A stretch of DNA of 64,000 nt from SZUA-430 sp034440355 (GTDB taxonomy: Bacteria > Pseudomonadota > Alphaproteobacteria > Micropepsales > Micropepsaceae): contig JAWXBY010000033.1 in the NCBI GenBank assembly GCA_034440355.1, positions 1 through 64,000 on the forward strand, given 5' to 3'. A program made the translations under genes and the position numbers. Positions 43,361 through 51,887 of this stretch are shown here, in pieces. A model generated the notes under the pieces. The model made no database searches and was not told the DNA's origin. It saw nothing but the letters and a program-made list of their open reading frames with translations. Numbering within the stretch: the stretch's first letter is position 1; every line of letters starts with the position of its first letter.

Positions 43361-43999
43361 ATGGCTTCGCCTTTTCGGACTTTTTTAGACGGCGACGGCG
43401 TCACCACCGGGGAAGTGCACTGGGGTGCCGTTATCGCCGGTGTGATCGTTGCGCTGACGGGTCAGGTGTTGCTGACGCTGTTGGGCGCCGGGCTCGGCGC
43501 GACGTTCGACGCCACGCGCGGCGACGTGTTGAGCGGCGAGACCGTTGCCTGGGGTGCTTATGCTTGGTGGGCCGTCACAGGTATTGCCTGCGCGTTCGCC
43601 GGTGGTTGGACTGCCGGTTGGGTCGCGGGTTCCTACCCGTCGGTCGATCGCATCGAGGGTAGCTTCCAAGGGTTCTTGACGTGGGGCGTCTCGATTTTGG
43701 TCGTTGGCCTTTTGGTGCTGGGTTTGGCAAGCGGATCGGTGTTTGCGGCGCGCGTGGGCGGTCCGTTGGTGTCCGATTCAGCGGTCGTGGTTGCCGGGCA
43801 GACCTTATCGCCGGCCGAGCAAGACACGGCGCGTGATGCGGCGGCTCAAGCGGCGTTGTGGAGCTTCTTCGCGCTCATCATCGGTGCGGCGGGTTCTATC
43901 GGCGGGGGCTATCTGGGCGTTTCGCATGCGAAGCGCATGATCGCAGCCGGCAACAAGAAGCCCGGAACGGCGCGCAAGGGCGCCATGGCGACGGCGTAG
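43361..43999 (+). CDS. Four-helix membrane protein of unknown function
   Basis: A 212-residue inner-membrane protein with AGGAG 7 bases before ATG 43361. Four hydrophobic, glycine-rich segments are clear: VHWGAVIAGVIVALTGQVLL, YAWWAVTGIACAFAGGWTAG, GVSILVVGLLVLGLASGSVF and ALWSFFALIIGAAGSIGGGY, with a basic tail (HAKRMIAAGNKKPGTARKGA). The arrangement resembles short conserved membrane proteins annotated as hypothetical in stress-related loci. It may be co-expressed with the small peptide by read-through of the terminator. No enzymatic motif is visible. Confidence 0.7.
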   Translation: MASPFRTFLDGDGVTTGEVHWGAVIAGVIVALTGQVLLTLLGAGLGATFDATRGDVLSGETVAWGAYAWWAVTGIACAFAGGWTAGWVAGSYPSVDRIEGSFQGFLTWGVSILVVGLLVLGLASGSVFAARVGGPLVSDSAVVVAGQTLSPAEQDTARDAAAQAALWSFFALIIGAAGSIGGGYLGVSHAKRMIAAGNKKPGTARKGAMATA

Positions 44000-44010
44000 G
44001 CCGCCGGCCT

Positions 44011-46140
44011 TTAACTAGTCGAGTAAGCGACCTCGGTGGGGCTCAAGCGTTTGAACTTGAGATCCACCGTGGTCGCGCCGACCCTCAAGCACGACACCGT
44101 CAACTGATCGACGCCTGCAGGGAGGTGTGGCCGTTCGACTTCGATCGTGCCGCGTGCGCCGTCGATCGTGATCCCTAAGCATGTTTGCAGCAGCAAGAAC
44201 ACGGCGCTGGCCGACCAGGCCTGCGGCAGGCACGCGACGGGGTAGGCGACGGGGGACTCGCCACGCGAGCGGGGGAAGCCGCAATAGAGTTCGGGCATGC
44301 GCATATCGAAGCGTGTCGCGGCCTCGAACAAGCTGTTCAGAATCTGCACCGGTCCGTCGCGTTCGCCGTAGCGGCCCATGCCTGCGGCGCACAAGGCCGT
44401 GTCGTGCGGCCAGACGGAGCCGTTGTGGTAGGACATCGGGTTGAAGCGCTGCTCGGTGTTGGCGAGCGTGCGGATGCCCCAGCCGGAGTTGAACGGTGCG
44501 GACAGCAGCGTGTCGATAACACTGCGTACGCGTTCCGCGCGGGCGACGCCGGTGAAGAGGACGTGGCCTGCGTTCGATGCGCGCACGCGGCAGAGTTGGC
44601 CGGCGCCGTCGATGGCGAGGCCGTAGAACGCGTGCTCATCCATCCAGAAGCGTTCGTCGATGTCGCGCATGAGGCGGGCGGCGGCGCTTTCCCAGCGGGC
44701 GGTGTTTGCGCCGTCGCTGCGTGCTTTCGCCAATTGCGCCATGCCGCGAAAGGCGGCGCAGGCGTAGGCTTGCACCTCCACCACGGCGATTGGCCCCGCC
44801 GGCATGCGGCCGTTGGCGTGGAAGATGGAGTCGGCCGAGTCCTTCCAGGCTTGGTTGGTGAGGCCGGTCGGCGAATTGTTCGGGTAGTCGAGAAGGCCGT
44901 CGCCGTTCGTGTCGCCGTACTCTTCCATCCATGCCGTTGCCGAGAGAAGCGCGGGCCAGATTTCATCGATCAGGCTTTGATCATTGGTGCGATGCGCGTA
45001 GGCCGCCGCGAGCATGATGAAGAGCGGTGTGGTGTCGACGCCCCCGTAGTACTGGCGGTAGGGGACTTCGTTGAGCAGGGCCATCTCACCCTTGCGCGTC
45101 TCGTGCATGATTTTACCGGGCGTCGCCGCGCGGAAGGTTGACGTCTCATGCGCTTGGTTCGCAGCGAGAAATCTGAGCACGCCGCAGGCCAGCGATGGAT
45201 CAAGCCACAGCATTTGCAGCGCGGTGATAATCGAGTCGCGGCCGAAGGGTGTCGAGAACCACGGGATGCCGGCGTAGGGGAACGGGCCGGTCGGCAGCGC
45301 CGTCGTCAGCAGCGTGACGTCGGCGCGCGATTTGTCGATCCAATCGTTGAAGAGGCGCGAGGATGTGCTGAGCGCGGCGCCGTGCCGCTCGCGCGTGCGC
45401 GTGTCGCGGTGAGCGGCGGCCACCGCCTTGCGGAAGCGCGCACGATCAGGCACTTCGCCGGTGTCGGGTCCCAGCCGGGCGAATATCTCATGGCTTCCGC
45501 GGGACGGCAGGGTCAACTGATACTCGGCGCGCGTGGTGGTGAAGCGCGACGGTACCTCTGAAAAATGGATATGCATCGCGCGCGCAATGTCGTCGAGGCC
45601 GTCGTACTTTGTCGTGACCGCTTGGTCGGACAAGGTCGGCGTGTGAATGCGGCCGCGGTGCACACGTGCGAGACCGCGGACTTCGAACATGTCGACGAAG
45701 TCGGAGGCGAACTCGAACTCGATGGGCAGCACGACGTGATGGGCGCCGTAGTTCGACAGACGGATGTTCTCGAACAGGCAGTCGCGCCAGAGGAATTGCG
45801 TGCGATGCAGATGAATGACGCCCTCAGGGGTTCCTTGGCCACCGATCACGGGCAACGGGCGGTTGGTGAGATGGGCCGAGAACAACACGTTGTCCTGTGC
45901 GATCGCCGAGCTCAGCAACGTCGGCGGCAAGCCGCCGATCGTCAGACGCCAGCGTGAGAGGACGCGCGTGTCGTTGGTGAACAAGCCGTCGGCGTTGCCG
46001 GTGATGTCGCCTAATGCGTCGACGACCATGTAGGTGTCGCCGTGCTTGAGCGAATAGTGGCGGCCGACACTGCGCGGGCCGCCGACGCCGGCGGTGTCGA
46101 CGAGTTGGGCCGGTTCGACCTTGCCGTTGGTTTGTTGCAT
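44011..46140 (-). CDS. Amylo-alpha-1,6-glucosidase/glycogen-debranching-type enzyme
   Basis: A 709-residue cytoplasmic protein. Residues about 15-210 are the GDE N-terminal beta-domain (SLKHGDTYMVVDALGDITGN then TRVLSRWRLTI). The rest is an alpha/alpha-barrel with WFSTPFGRDSIITALQMLWL, NSPTGLTNQAWKDSADSI and the late YHNGSVWPHDTALCAAGM. These are glycoside-hydrolase GH15/GH63-like motifs with acidic residues in GRDS and WKDSAD. It would trim alpha-glucosidic linkages. It follows the GT4 gene by 2 bp and ends the HAD-ATPase/GT4/glucosidase operon, suggesting turnover of a storage or protective glucan or glycoside under stress. Confidence 0.85.
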   Translation of the reverse strand: MQQTNGKVEPAQLVDTAGVGGPRSVGRHYSLKHGDTYMVVDALGDITGNADGLFTNDTRVLSRWRLTIGGLPPTLLSSAIAQDNVLFSAHLTNRPLPVIGGQGTPEGVIHLHRTQFLWRDCLFENIRLSNYGAHHVVLPIEFEFASDFVDMFEVRGLARVHRGRIHTPTLSDQAVTTKYDGLDDIARAMHIHFSEVPSRFTTTRAEYQLTLPSRGSHEIFARLGPDTGEVPDRARFRKAVAAAHRDTRTRERHGAALSTSSRLFNDWIDKSRADVTLLTTALPTGPFPYAGIPWFSTPFGRDSIITALQMLWLDPSLACGVLRFLAANQAHETSTFRAATPGKIMHETRKGEMALLNEVPYRQYYGGVDTTPLFIMLAAAYAHRTNDQSLIDEIWPALLSATAWMEEYGDTNGDGLLDYPNNSPTGLTNQAWKDSADSIFHANGRMPAGPIAVVEVQAYACAAFRGMAQLAKARSDGANTARWESAAARLMRDIDERFWMDEHAFYGLAIDGAGQLCRVRASNAGHVLFTGVARAERVRSVIDTLLSAPFNSGWGIRTLANTEQRFNPMSYHNGSVWPHDTALCAAGMGRYGERDGPVQILNSLFEAATRFDMRMPELYCGFPRSRGESPVAYPVACLPQAWSASAVFLLLQTCLGITIDGARGTIEVERPHLPAGVDQLTVSCLRVGATTVDLKFKRLSPTEVAYSTS

Positions 46141-46142
46141 TC

Positions 46143-47213
46143 CTACGCCGTCTTGAGGGCTGCTCTCGGCTCGTGCGTTTGGTGAAGCAAGCGATCGTAC
46201 AGGTGGAGGTAGCTGCGCGCCATTACCTCAGCGGAAAACCTTCGTTCGAAGACGTGACGTATTTTTGCACGACTGAGCGTGCGGGCGTCAGCGACCGCAG
46301 CGACGGCTTCGTCGATTGAGTTGACGAGAATGCCGGTGACGCCATCGTCGATGACCTCACGGACCGAGCCGCAGGGCCAGGCGATCACCGGTGTGCCGCA
46401 CGCCATCGCCTCGATCATCACGAGGCCGAAGGGTTCGGGCCAATCGATGGGGAACAATACCGCCATTGCGCCGGAGAGAAACTCAGGCTTTTGCTGGTCG
46501 GAGATTTCGCCGACGAATTCGACCGGAGCGTCTTTCATGAGCGGCGCGATTTGGTCACGGAAATAGGCCTCATCGACGCCGTCGACCTTGGCGGCGATGC
46601 GCAGTTTGATGCCGGTTCGTTTTGCGATTTCGATCGCGCGGTCTGGGCGCTTCTCGGGCGAAATGCGTCCGAGGAATGCGAGGTAGTCGCGCGGCTTGTC
46701 GGTGCGCGCCGCAGGAGCCAGCAGATCGCTGGGCAAGCCGTGGTGCACGGTTGCGGCCCAATTCGCGTTGGGCAAAGCTTTGCGCTGATTGTGTGAGATC
46801 GACACCAGCGGGAATTCGGGCCAGCGATCGTAGACGCCGCTCAAGTCCTTGAGGTCGAGCCGGCCGTGCAAGGTTGTGACCGTGCGGTTCGCCATACGTT
46901 CGAACATGGGGAAGTGCAGCAGATCCACGTGGAAGTGGAGAATGTCGAAATCGTCGGCGCGTTTTGCAACTTCGTGCAGCATCGAGAGGTGTGACGCCAC
47001 GTCGGACTTCAGTGGCGCAGGATCCAGTCGTATCGACTGATCGCGGACGGGTATCAACTTCGCCTTCGTGACGGCGTCCGCTGCCGCGAACAAGCTAACG
47101 TCGTGACCGAGATCGACCAGCGCGTCCGTGACCCACGAGACGACACGCTCCGTGCCGCCATAGAGCCGCGGCGGAACGGCTTCGTAGAGCGGTGCGATTT
47201 GAGCAATCTTCAT
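46143..47213 (-). CDS. GT4-type glycosyltransferase
   Basis: A 356-residue GT-B enzyme beginning at ATG 47213 (MKIAQIAPLYEAVPPRLYGG). The N-terminal domain has YGGTERVVSWVTDALVDLGH and the C-terminal domain has AFLGRISPEKRPDRAIEIAK and the EPFGLVMIEAMACGTPV nucleotide-sugar site (retaining, E-x7-E). The acceptor is unknown; glycerate, glycerol or a glucan are possible given the neighbours. It lies 87 bp after the HAD-ATPase gene with its own EcfG-type promoter and 2 bp before the glucosidase gene. Confidence 0.88.
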   Translation of the reverse strand: MKIAQIAPLYEAVPPRLYGGTERVVSWVTDALVDLGHDVSLFAAADAVTKAKLIPVRDQSIRLDPAPLKSDVASHLSMLHEVAKRADDFDILHFHVDLLHFPMFERMANRTVTTLHGRLDLKDLSGVYDRWPEFPLVSISHNQRKALPNANWAATVHHGLPSDLLAPAARTDKPRDYLAFLGRISPEKRPDRAIEIAKRTGIKLRIAAKVDGVDEAYFRDQIAPLMKDAPVEFVGEISDQQKPEFLSGAMAVLFPIDWPEPFGLVMIEAMACGTPVIAWPCGSVREVIDDGVTGILVNSIDEAVAAVADARTLSRAKIRHVFERRFSAEVMARSYLHLYDRLLHQTHEPRAALKTA

Positions 47214-47243
47214 GATTTTTGGCCGTGTGAGAACCAGGGATAC

Positions 47244-47269
47244 AACGCGGGCGCAGCGATGCAGGTTCC
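47244..47269 (-). promoter_or_regulatory. Candidate EcfG promoter for GT4-glucosidase genes
   Basis: Minus-strand GGAAC (47269-47265) and CGTT (47247-47244) with a 17-base spacer, in the 87-bp gap before the GT4 gene. Transcription would begin near 47237, 24 bases before ATG 47213. This adds a second, internal promoter to the operon. Confidence 0.6.
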
Positions 47270-47300
47270 GAACGACAAGGCGCATGGGTAGTTAAGTCCG

Positions 47301-49004
47301 CTATGGCTGCGCGGGCGTGGTGTAACGGCTCAAAATAGCCTCGCTTACGCGCTTGCGGCTTTCGTGGGCGGCGATCGCGCCGTTGCGTTCGACGGTGGCG
47401 ACTTCGTCGGCAAGCTCGTCGTTCTTGATGACTGTGCGCATCCATTGCGAATAGTCGCCGGCGCGCAAGTGATGGTCCCAGGTTGCGTCGTCGACGCCTG
47501 CGCCGATCTGCACGAACAGCATCAGGTTTTGTGCACGGAGATTGAGCGCGCCCTTCGGGCCTTTGAAGTAGAAGCTGCGATCGGGCCCGAGTTCGCCTTC
47601 CGCGTATTTGCGGCTGTGACGTTTGCGGGCCTGGCGCGGCTTTATCGGTTTTATCGCTTGTGGCCGGGCGGCTTCGTCGCAGCGCCAAAACAGGACTTCG
47701 TCGTCTTTAGGCTTGGTGACCGGTGGCGTGGCGATGCCGAGCGCTGCGCAGCACGCGGCGATGACTTGTTCAGCGCCGTCGCCCAGGGCCACGACAGCTT
47801 CCAAGGTCTTTAACGCTTGGATCTGCACGGATTCCGGATGCACAGTGATAAGGACGGTCGCTGGCAGATCGCTGGGTGAGGTTTGTTCGAGACCGCCGTG
47901 TTCGGACGGCAGGACATGATGCGCTTCGTCGACGATGAGCCAGTGGGGACGACCGGACTTCAGGCGCAACGCGCCGATCTTGCCGAGCAGTTTGGCGAAG
48001 AACGCGGGCCTGTCCGCAGCTGCGACCGCCAGCGCGCAGACGACGACATTGACGTCGGGGCGGCGCAGGAGTTCGAAGACTTCGTTCTCCGTCGGGGCGG
48101 TTTTTGCGTTGCCGACGCATACCGCGCCGTCGAGATCCAGATAGTCGCCTTCCGGATCAAGGACGCAGAATTGTTGGCCCTTCTCAACCATGCGCTCGGT
48201 GAGTGCGGTGGCGATCGTGGATTTGCCGATGCCGGATTTGCCGGCTATCAGCACGCTGTCCGTGGGGGTTAAGCAGACGTTCGCGCCTTTGCCGGTGACG
48301 CCGATGGCGATGCCATGGCGGGCGAGGGGGACGATGGCGGCGTCTTTGGCGGCTAGCAGGGACATTAGTTCGACGACGCCCGCACCGCGTTCGCCTTGAG
48401 TGACGAAGTCGGCGGTTTCCTTCAGCATCGGCAATGCGTTGGCGACGGCGACCGCGCAACCGCAGGCGCGCAGAAAGGCGTGATCGTTCTCCGCGTCGCC
48501 GACGGCCACGATGTTGTGAGGCGATAGTTCGAGTTCGGCGAGCGCCGCGGCCAGGCCCGACGCCTTGTTCACACCGGCGGGCAGCACCATGACGGCGCCT
48601 TTGTTGAATATGATCTGAAGTTCGAGACCCATATCGCGGATTGTGTTGAGGACCACGCCTTCGTTCGGCTCCCACGTGGCGACGATCGAATGGCCGACCG
48701 AGAGAGGCGTAACGTTATTGGCCCTAAGCGCTTCGACGAATTGCGGCGGCGGCGCCGGTGCGATGGCATGAATCTCTTCGTTCGCGGGATCGTAGATGAC
48801 CGCGCCGTTTTCGGCGACGACGCGATCGAAGATGCTGAGTTCGGTGAACACCTTTTTTAGATCTTCAAGTTCGCGGCCGGTGACCAGAATCAGCTTGCGG
48901 CCGGTGCGCTTGAACTGGCGCATCGCTTCGATCGTCTCCTCGGCGACGATTCCGAACTCTGCGATCGTGCCGTCATAGTCGGTGGCGAGAGCGATGAAGA
49001 ACAA
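47301..49004 (-). CDS. HAD phosphatase fused to HerA-like P-loop ATPase
   Basis: A 567-residue fusion. A TTG at 49004 is the best start, since AAGGAA lies 6 bases upstream; GTG 49049 is an alternative. Residues about 1-225 are a HAD-IIB phosphatase: ALATDYDGTIAE (motif I), ILVTGRELEDL (motif II) and VAVGDAENDHAFL (motif IV). Residues about 235-480 are an ATPase with Walker A IAGKSGIGKSTIATAL, DPEGDYLDLDG and Walker B WLIVDEAHHVLP. The rest is a basic segment (KPIKPRQARKRHSRKYAEGE) and a conserved C-terminal domain. HAD-IIB members dephosphorylate sugar phosphates; the ATPase partner role is unknown. Confidence 0.8.
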   Translation of the reverse strand: MFFIALATDYDGTIAEFGIVAEETIEAMRQFKRTGRKLILVTGRELEDLKKVFTELSIFDRVVAENGAVIYDPANEEIHAIAPAPPPQFVEALRANNVTPLSVGHSIVATWEPNEGVVLNTIRDMGLELQIIFNKGAVMVLPAGVNKASGLAAALAELELSPHNIVAVGDAENDHAFLRACGCAVAVANALPMLKETADFVTQGERGAGVVELMSLLAAKDAAIVPLARHGIAIGVTGKGANVCLTPTDSVLIAGKSGIGKSTIATALTERMVEKGQQFCVLDPEGDYLDLDGAVCVGNAKTAPTENEVFELLRRPDVNVVVCALAVAAADRPAFFAKLLGKIGALRLKSGRPHWLIVDEAHHVLPSEHGGLEQTSPSDLPATVLITVHPESVQIQALKTLEAVVALGDGAEQVIAACCAALGIATPPVTKPKDDEVLFWRCDEAARPQAIKPIKPRQARKRHSRKYAEGELGPDRSFYFKGPKGALNLRAQNLMLFVQIGAGVDDATWDHHLRAGDYSQWMRTVIKNDELADEVATVERNGAIAAHESRKRVSEAILSRYTTPAQP

Positions 49005-49066
49005 TTGGCGTTCCTTGTGGGGGGGCGGGCTCAGGCGACGGCGCCGCACTGGGCAGGTTCGTCATC

Positions 49067-49091
49067 AACGCGAGGGATCGGCGCGAGTTCC
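49067..49091 (-). promoter_or_regulatory. Candidate EcfG promoter for the HAD-ATPase operon
   Basis: Minus-strand GGAAC (49091-49087) and CGTT (49070-49067) with a 16-base spacer, 63 bases before the TTG start at 49004. The predicted transcript would start near 49060. Confidence 0.6.
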
Positions 49092-49192
49092 ATGATTCAA
49101 TCGCTGCGATTGGAACCTGCGGATGGTGTGTCCGTACGGTTGTTTTGCGGTTGTGCAAGTCGGTCAACCTGTGAAGAAATTCCTCCCAGCCT

Positions 49193-49218
49193 GGAACTCC
49201 TCGGTTCCGTCGAGCGTT
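49193..49218 (+). promoter_or_regulatory. Candidate EcfG promoter for the KGG stress protein
   Basis: GGAAC (49193-49197) and CGTT (49215-49218) with a 17-base spacer. Transcription would begin near 49225, 33 bases before ATG 49258. KGG proteins are classic general-stress genes, which supports the site. Confidence 0.72.
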
Positions 49219-49257
49219 CTAACCGCCGTCGATGAAACCGCTTGAGGGTCATGTGCC

Positions 49258-49527
49258 ATGACGAACACCACCGATCTCCGTATGGACTCACTCGTTCATG
49301 GGACGCCGAGTGCTGGTGCACCGATTCTCGTGAAGCGAGGGTTTGCGGCGATGGACCGCGGTCGCCAGCGCGACATCGCCTCCAAGGGCGGATCTAGCGT
49401 GCCGGTCAGCAAGCGCAGCTTTTCGCGTGATCACGAACTGGCGGTGCGGGCCGGCCGCAAGGGCGGTCTGGCGCGTATGCGTGCCGCTCAGGCGAGCCGC
49501 GACGGCGACAACGCTTCCACTCAGTAA
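49258..49527 (+). CDS. KGG-repeat general stress protein (YciG/GsiB-like)
   Basis: An 89-residue hydrophilic protein with GAGGG 9 bases before ATG 49258. It carries the repeat RGFAAMDRGRQRDIASKGGS and a second SFSRDHELAVRAGRKGG, the stress-induced KGG motif found in YciG and GsiB. It lacks hydrophobic core sequence and is probably disordered, consistent with desiccation or osmotic protection. An EcfG-type promoter lies directly upstream. Being divergent from the HAD-ATPase/GT4/glucosidase operon places protection and carbohydrate functions under one control region. Confidence 0.85.
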   Translation: MTNTTDLRMDSLVHGTPSAGAPILVKRGFAAMDRGRQRDIASKGGSSVPVSKRSFSRDHELAVRAGRKGGLARMRAAQASRDGDNASTQ

Positions 49528-49532
49528 GGCGT

Positions 49533-50099
49533 TCAGGCGCCGGGCTCGTACCAGAGCACGATGTTGCCGTTCTTGAACGTCCGAGTTTTCGTCAGCTTCA
49601 GATTTAGTTTGCCTTCGATGCCGGAAAAGAGCGTCTTGCCGCCGCCGAGCGCGATTGGGTGGACGACGATCTGAGCGGTGTCGATCAGGCTTGCGTCGGC
49701 GAGTTGGGCGACGATGCTGCCGCTGCCAAGCGTGACGAGGTCGGGACCGGGCGTGTTCTTCAGCTTGCGAATTTCCGTGGCGAGGTCGCCTTTGATGACG
49801 TGCGTATTCTGCCACGTCGCGTGGCTTAGCGTCCGCGAGACCACGTATTTCTGCATCTCGTTCATGCTCTTGGCGACAGTGGGCATCATTTGCGCGGCGG
49901 CCGGCGTGGGCCAGAAGCCTGCCATCATCTCGTAGGTGACGCGGCCGAAGAGCAGGGCGCCGTCGCCGCTGGCGTTGGCGGCGGTGAAGTCGTTCCATTC
50001 TTTGTCATCGGGCGATTGATGCGCCCAGCTCATGTCGCTTCTCGCGTCGGCGAAGAAGCCGTTGAGCGTGACATTCATGAAGATGTTGAGTTTGCGCAT
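49533..50099 (-). CDS. Dihydrofolate reductase/RibD C-terminal domain family protein
   Basis: A 188-residue protein with the RibD-C/DHFR-like fold: KLNIFMNVTLNGFFADARSD at the N-terminus, GALLFGRVTYEMMAGFWPTP, and LVTLGSGSIVAQLADASLID near the nucleotide site, ending in NGNIVLWYEPGA. Such proteins are NADPH-dependent reductases of unknown substrates, separate from folate or riboflavin biosynthesis. It is convergent with the KGG gene (stops 6 bp apart) and divergent from a PhyH-like gene. Confidence 0.83.
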   Translation of the reverse strand: MRKLNIFMNVTLNGFFADARSDMSWAHQSPDDKEWNDFTAANASGDGALLFGRVTYEMMAGFWPTPAAAQMMPTVAKSMNEMQKYVVSRTLSHATWQNTHVIKGDLATEIRKLKNTPGPDLVTLGSGSIVAQLADASLIDTAQIVVHPIALGGGKTLFSGIEGKLNLKLTKTRTFKNGNIVLWYEPGA

Positions 50100-50236
50100 G
50101 GTTAGGCCTCCGCAACGAGGGTGGGACCGGCGTTGCAGCGTGCGGATCGATCCGTCGAGCTGTCAAGCGTGCGGCCAGCCAATGTGATCGATACGGGCGG
50201 TTGATCTGGGCGGCGGGGCATGTTCTGTGCGACGCC

Positions 50237-51031
50237 ATGGATGGTTTGACCGACAAACAAGTTGCCGCGTTCGTTCGCGACGGTGTTGTCAGGATTGACG
50301 GCGCCTTTCCGCGTTTGGCGGCCGACGTCTGTCGCGCGGTGCTTTGGCGGGATACGGGGGCCAACCCTTCCGATTCTTCGACGTGGACTAAGGCTGTCGT
50401 TCGGTTGGGCAATTACTACGACCCGACGTTCGTCGGCACGGCCAACACGCCGGTACTGCATGCGGCGTTCGATCGGCTTGTCGGGCGCGGGCGCTGGGTG
50501 CCGCCGGCGAGTGTGGGTACGTTCCCCGTTCGATTTCCGTCGCCGGAGGATCCCGGCGATGCCGGATGGCATATCGATGCCAGCTTTCCCCCGCCGGGTG
50601 GCGACGCGCAGGACTATATGTCTTGGCGCGTGAACGTGAACTCGAGGGGGCGGGCATTGTTGCTGCTGCTGCTGTTTTCGGATGTCGGTCCGGACGATGC
50701 GCCGACGCGGATTCGGTTGGGCTCCCATCGCGATGTGGCGCGTAGACTTGCCGGTGTCGGCGAGTCCGGCCTGAACGTCCTTGATTTGCAGGATGTGTAC
50801 ACAGCGACGGAAGGGCTGCCGGAGGTGTTCGCGACCGGTGACGCGGGGACGGCATATCTATGCCATCCGTTTCTGGTTCACGCGGCGCAGCCGCATCGCG
50901 GGACGCGCCCGCGATTTATGGCGCAACCGCCGTTGTTTCCGGCGCAGCCGCTGAGTTTGGCGCGTGAGGCCGGCGACCACTCTCCCGTCGAACGGGCGAT
51001 CAGATTGGCTTTGGACATGGAGCGGGCGTGA
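50237..51031 (+). CDS. Phytanoyl-CoA dioxygenase-like protein
   Basis: A 264-residue protein starting at ATG 50237 (MDGLTDKQVAAFVRDGVVRI, a family-typical opening). The iron ligands are His and Asp in GWHIDASFPPP and the distal His in CHPFLVHAAQPHRG, followed by the Arg in GTRPRFMAQPP. It is more distant from the two other PhyH genes in the window and lies outside the catabolic run, so its substrate is probably different. It overlaps the next gene by one base (TGATG), which indicates co-translation. Confidence 0.78.
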   Translation: MDGLTDKQVAAFVRDGVVRIDGAFPRLAADVCRAVLWRDTGANPSDSSTWTKAVVRLGNYYDPTFVGTANTPVLHAAFDRLVGRGRWVPPASVGTFPVRFPSPEDPGDAGWHIDASFPPPGGDAQDYMSWRVNVNSRGRALLLLLLFSDVGPDDAPTRIRLGSHRDVARRLAGVGESGLNVLDLQDVYTATEGLPEVFATGDAGTAYLCHPFLVHAAQPHRGTRPRFMAQPPLFPAQPLSLAREAGDHSPVERAIRLALDMERA

Positions 51032-51384
51032 TGGCGAAGCAGGTTACGATCTATGGCATCAAGAATTGCGACACGATGAAGAAAGCGCGCGCTTGGTTGG
51101 ACGAGCACGGCGTCGCTTATTCGTTTCATGACTATAAGAGCGCGGGGATCGAGCGCGACGTGCTGGAAGGCTGGGTGAAGGAGGCGGGGTGGGAAATTGT
51201 GCTGAACCGCGCCGGCACGACGTTTCGCTCGTTGCCCGACGACAAGAAGGACGGGCTGAACGAGAAGAAGGCTGTCGCGTTGATGCTTGCGCAGCCTTCA
51301 ATGATCAAACGGCCGGTGTTGATTGCGGGTAAGAAGTTGCTCGTCGGGTTCAAGCCCGAGCAATATCGGGCGCTGTTCGGCTGA
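51031..51384 (+). CDS. ArsC/Spx family protein (YffB-like)
   Basis: A 117-residue thioredoxin-fold protein. The start ATG 51031 overlaps the preceding stop by one base. The N-terminal Cys is in YGIKNCDTMKKARAWLDEHG, and the TTFRSLPDDKK segment carries the arginine equivalent to that of arsenate reductase. One Cys in NCDT rather than a CxxC places it with YffB/ArsC-type reductases that use glutathione. No ars genes are nearby, so arsenate reduction is not implied. Confidence 0.85.
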   Translation: MAKQVTIYGIKNCDTMKKARAWLDEHGVAYSFHDYKSAGIERDVLEGWVKEAGWEIVLNRAGTTFRSLPDDKKDGLNEKKAVALMLAQPSMIKRPVLIAGKKLLVGFKPEQYRALFG

Positions 51385-51386
51385 CG

Positions 51387-51806
51387 CTAGCGCAGGTGTT
51401 CCCATAGCTTGCGTTCTTCGGCGATGCGTTCGTGTTCTTCGCCGTTGAAATCGCTCCGCGCGACGACGCCGATAACGGTGCCTGCCCGGGTCAGCGGCAC
51501 GTGATGGATGCCGCAATCCCACATCAGGCGCAGCGCTTCGATCGTCGTGCGCTCGGGTGCGATGGTGACGAGGTCGGTCGTCATCACGTCTTGCAGACGC
51601 AGATCGGCGGGCTGTCCGGCGGCGGCAATAACGGCGACGGCGTCACTGGCGGTGAAGATGCCGACCAGTGCGCTGTTTTCGTCCGTGACAAGGACGCAGC
51701 CGGTTTGGCGATCGCGCATCTTTTCACACGCGGTTTTTACGGTCGCGTCGAAGGGCATGGTCAGTGTGTCTTGATTTTCGACAAGTTCGATGAGTTTGCG
51801 CGCCAT
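51387..51806 (-). CDS. Two-CBS-domain protein
   Basis: A 139-residue protein made of a pair of CBS motifs: residues about 10-65 (FDATVKTACEKMRDRQTGCV then LVGIFTASDAV) and about 72-128 (LQDVMTTDLVTIAPERTTIE then VIGVVARSDF). Paired CBS domains bind adenine nucleotides and often regulate a partner enzyme or channel, but this protein has no fused effector domain. It is convergent with the ArsC-like gene with stops 2 bp apart. A predicted partner is not visible nearby. Confidence 0.85.
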   Translation of the reverse strand: MARKLIELVENQDTLTMPFDATVKTACEKMRDRQTGCVLVTDENSALVGIFTASDAVAVIAAAGQPADLRLQDVMTTDLVTIAPERTTIEALRLMWDCGIHHVPLTRAGTVIGVVARSDFNGEEHERIAEERKLWEHLR

Positions 51807-51887
51807 TTTGGAACCTCTTGGGTTACGCGCCCCGCGCCCGCGTTCCTACTGCCTAGGTGAACGCGTCAAACGCGAAGAGGTTCTGCA

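Noticed and set aside
44011..46140. Trehalose synthesis operon
   Set aside because: The glucosidase lacks trehalose-synthase or OtsA/OtsB features and no synthase is adjacent. Only a general glycoside role is supported.
51031..51384. Arsenate resistance gene
   Set aside because: ArsC-like fold only; no arsR, arsB or other ars genes are nearby and YffB-type proteins are common without them.
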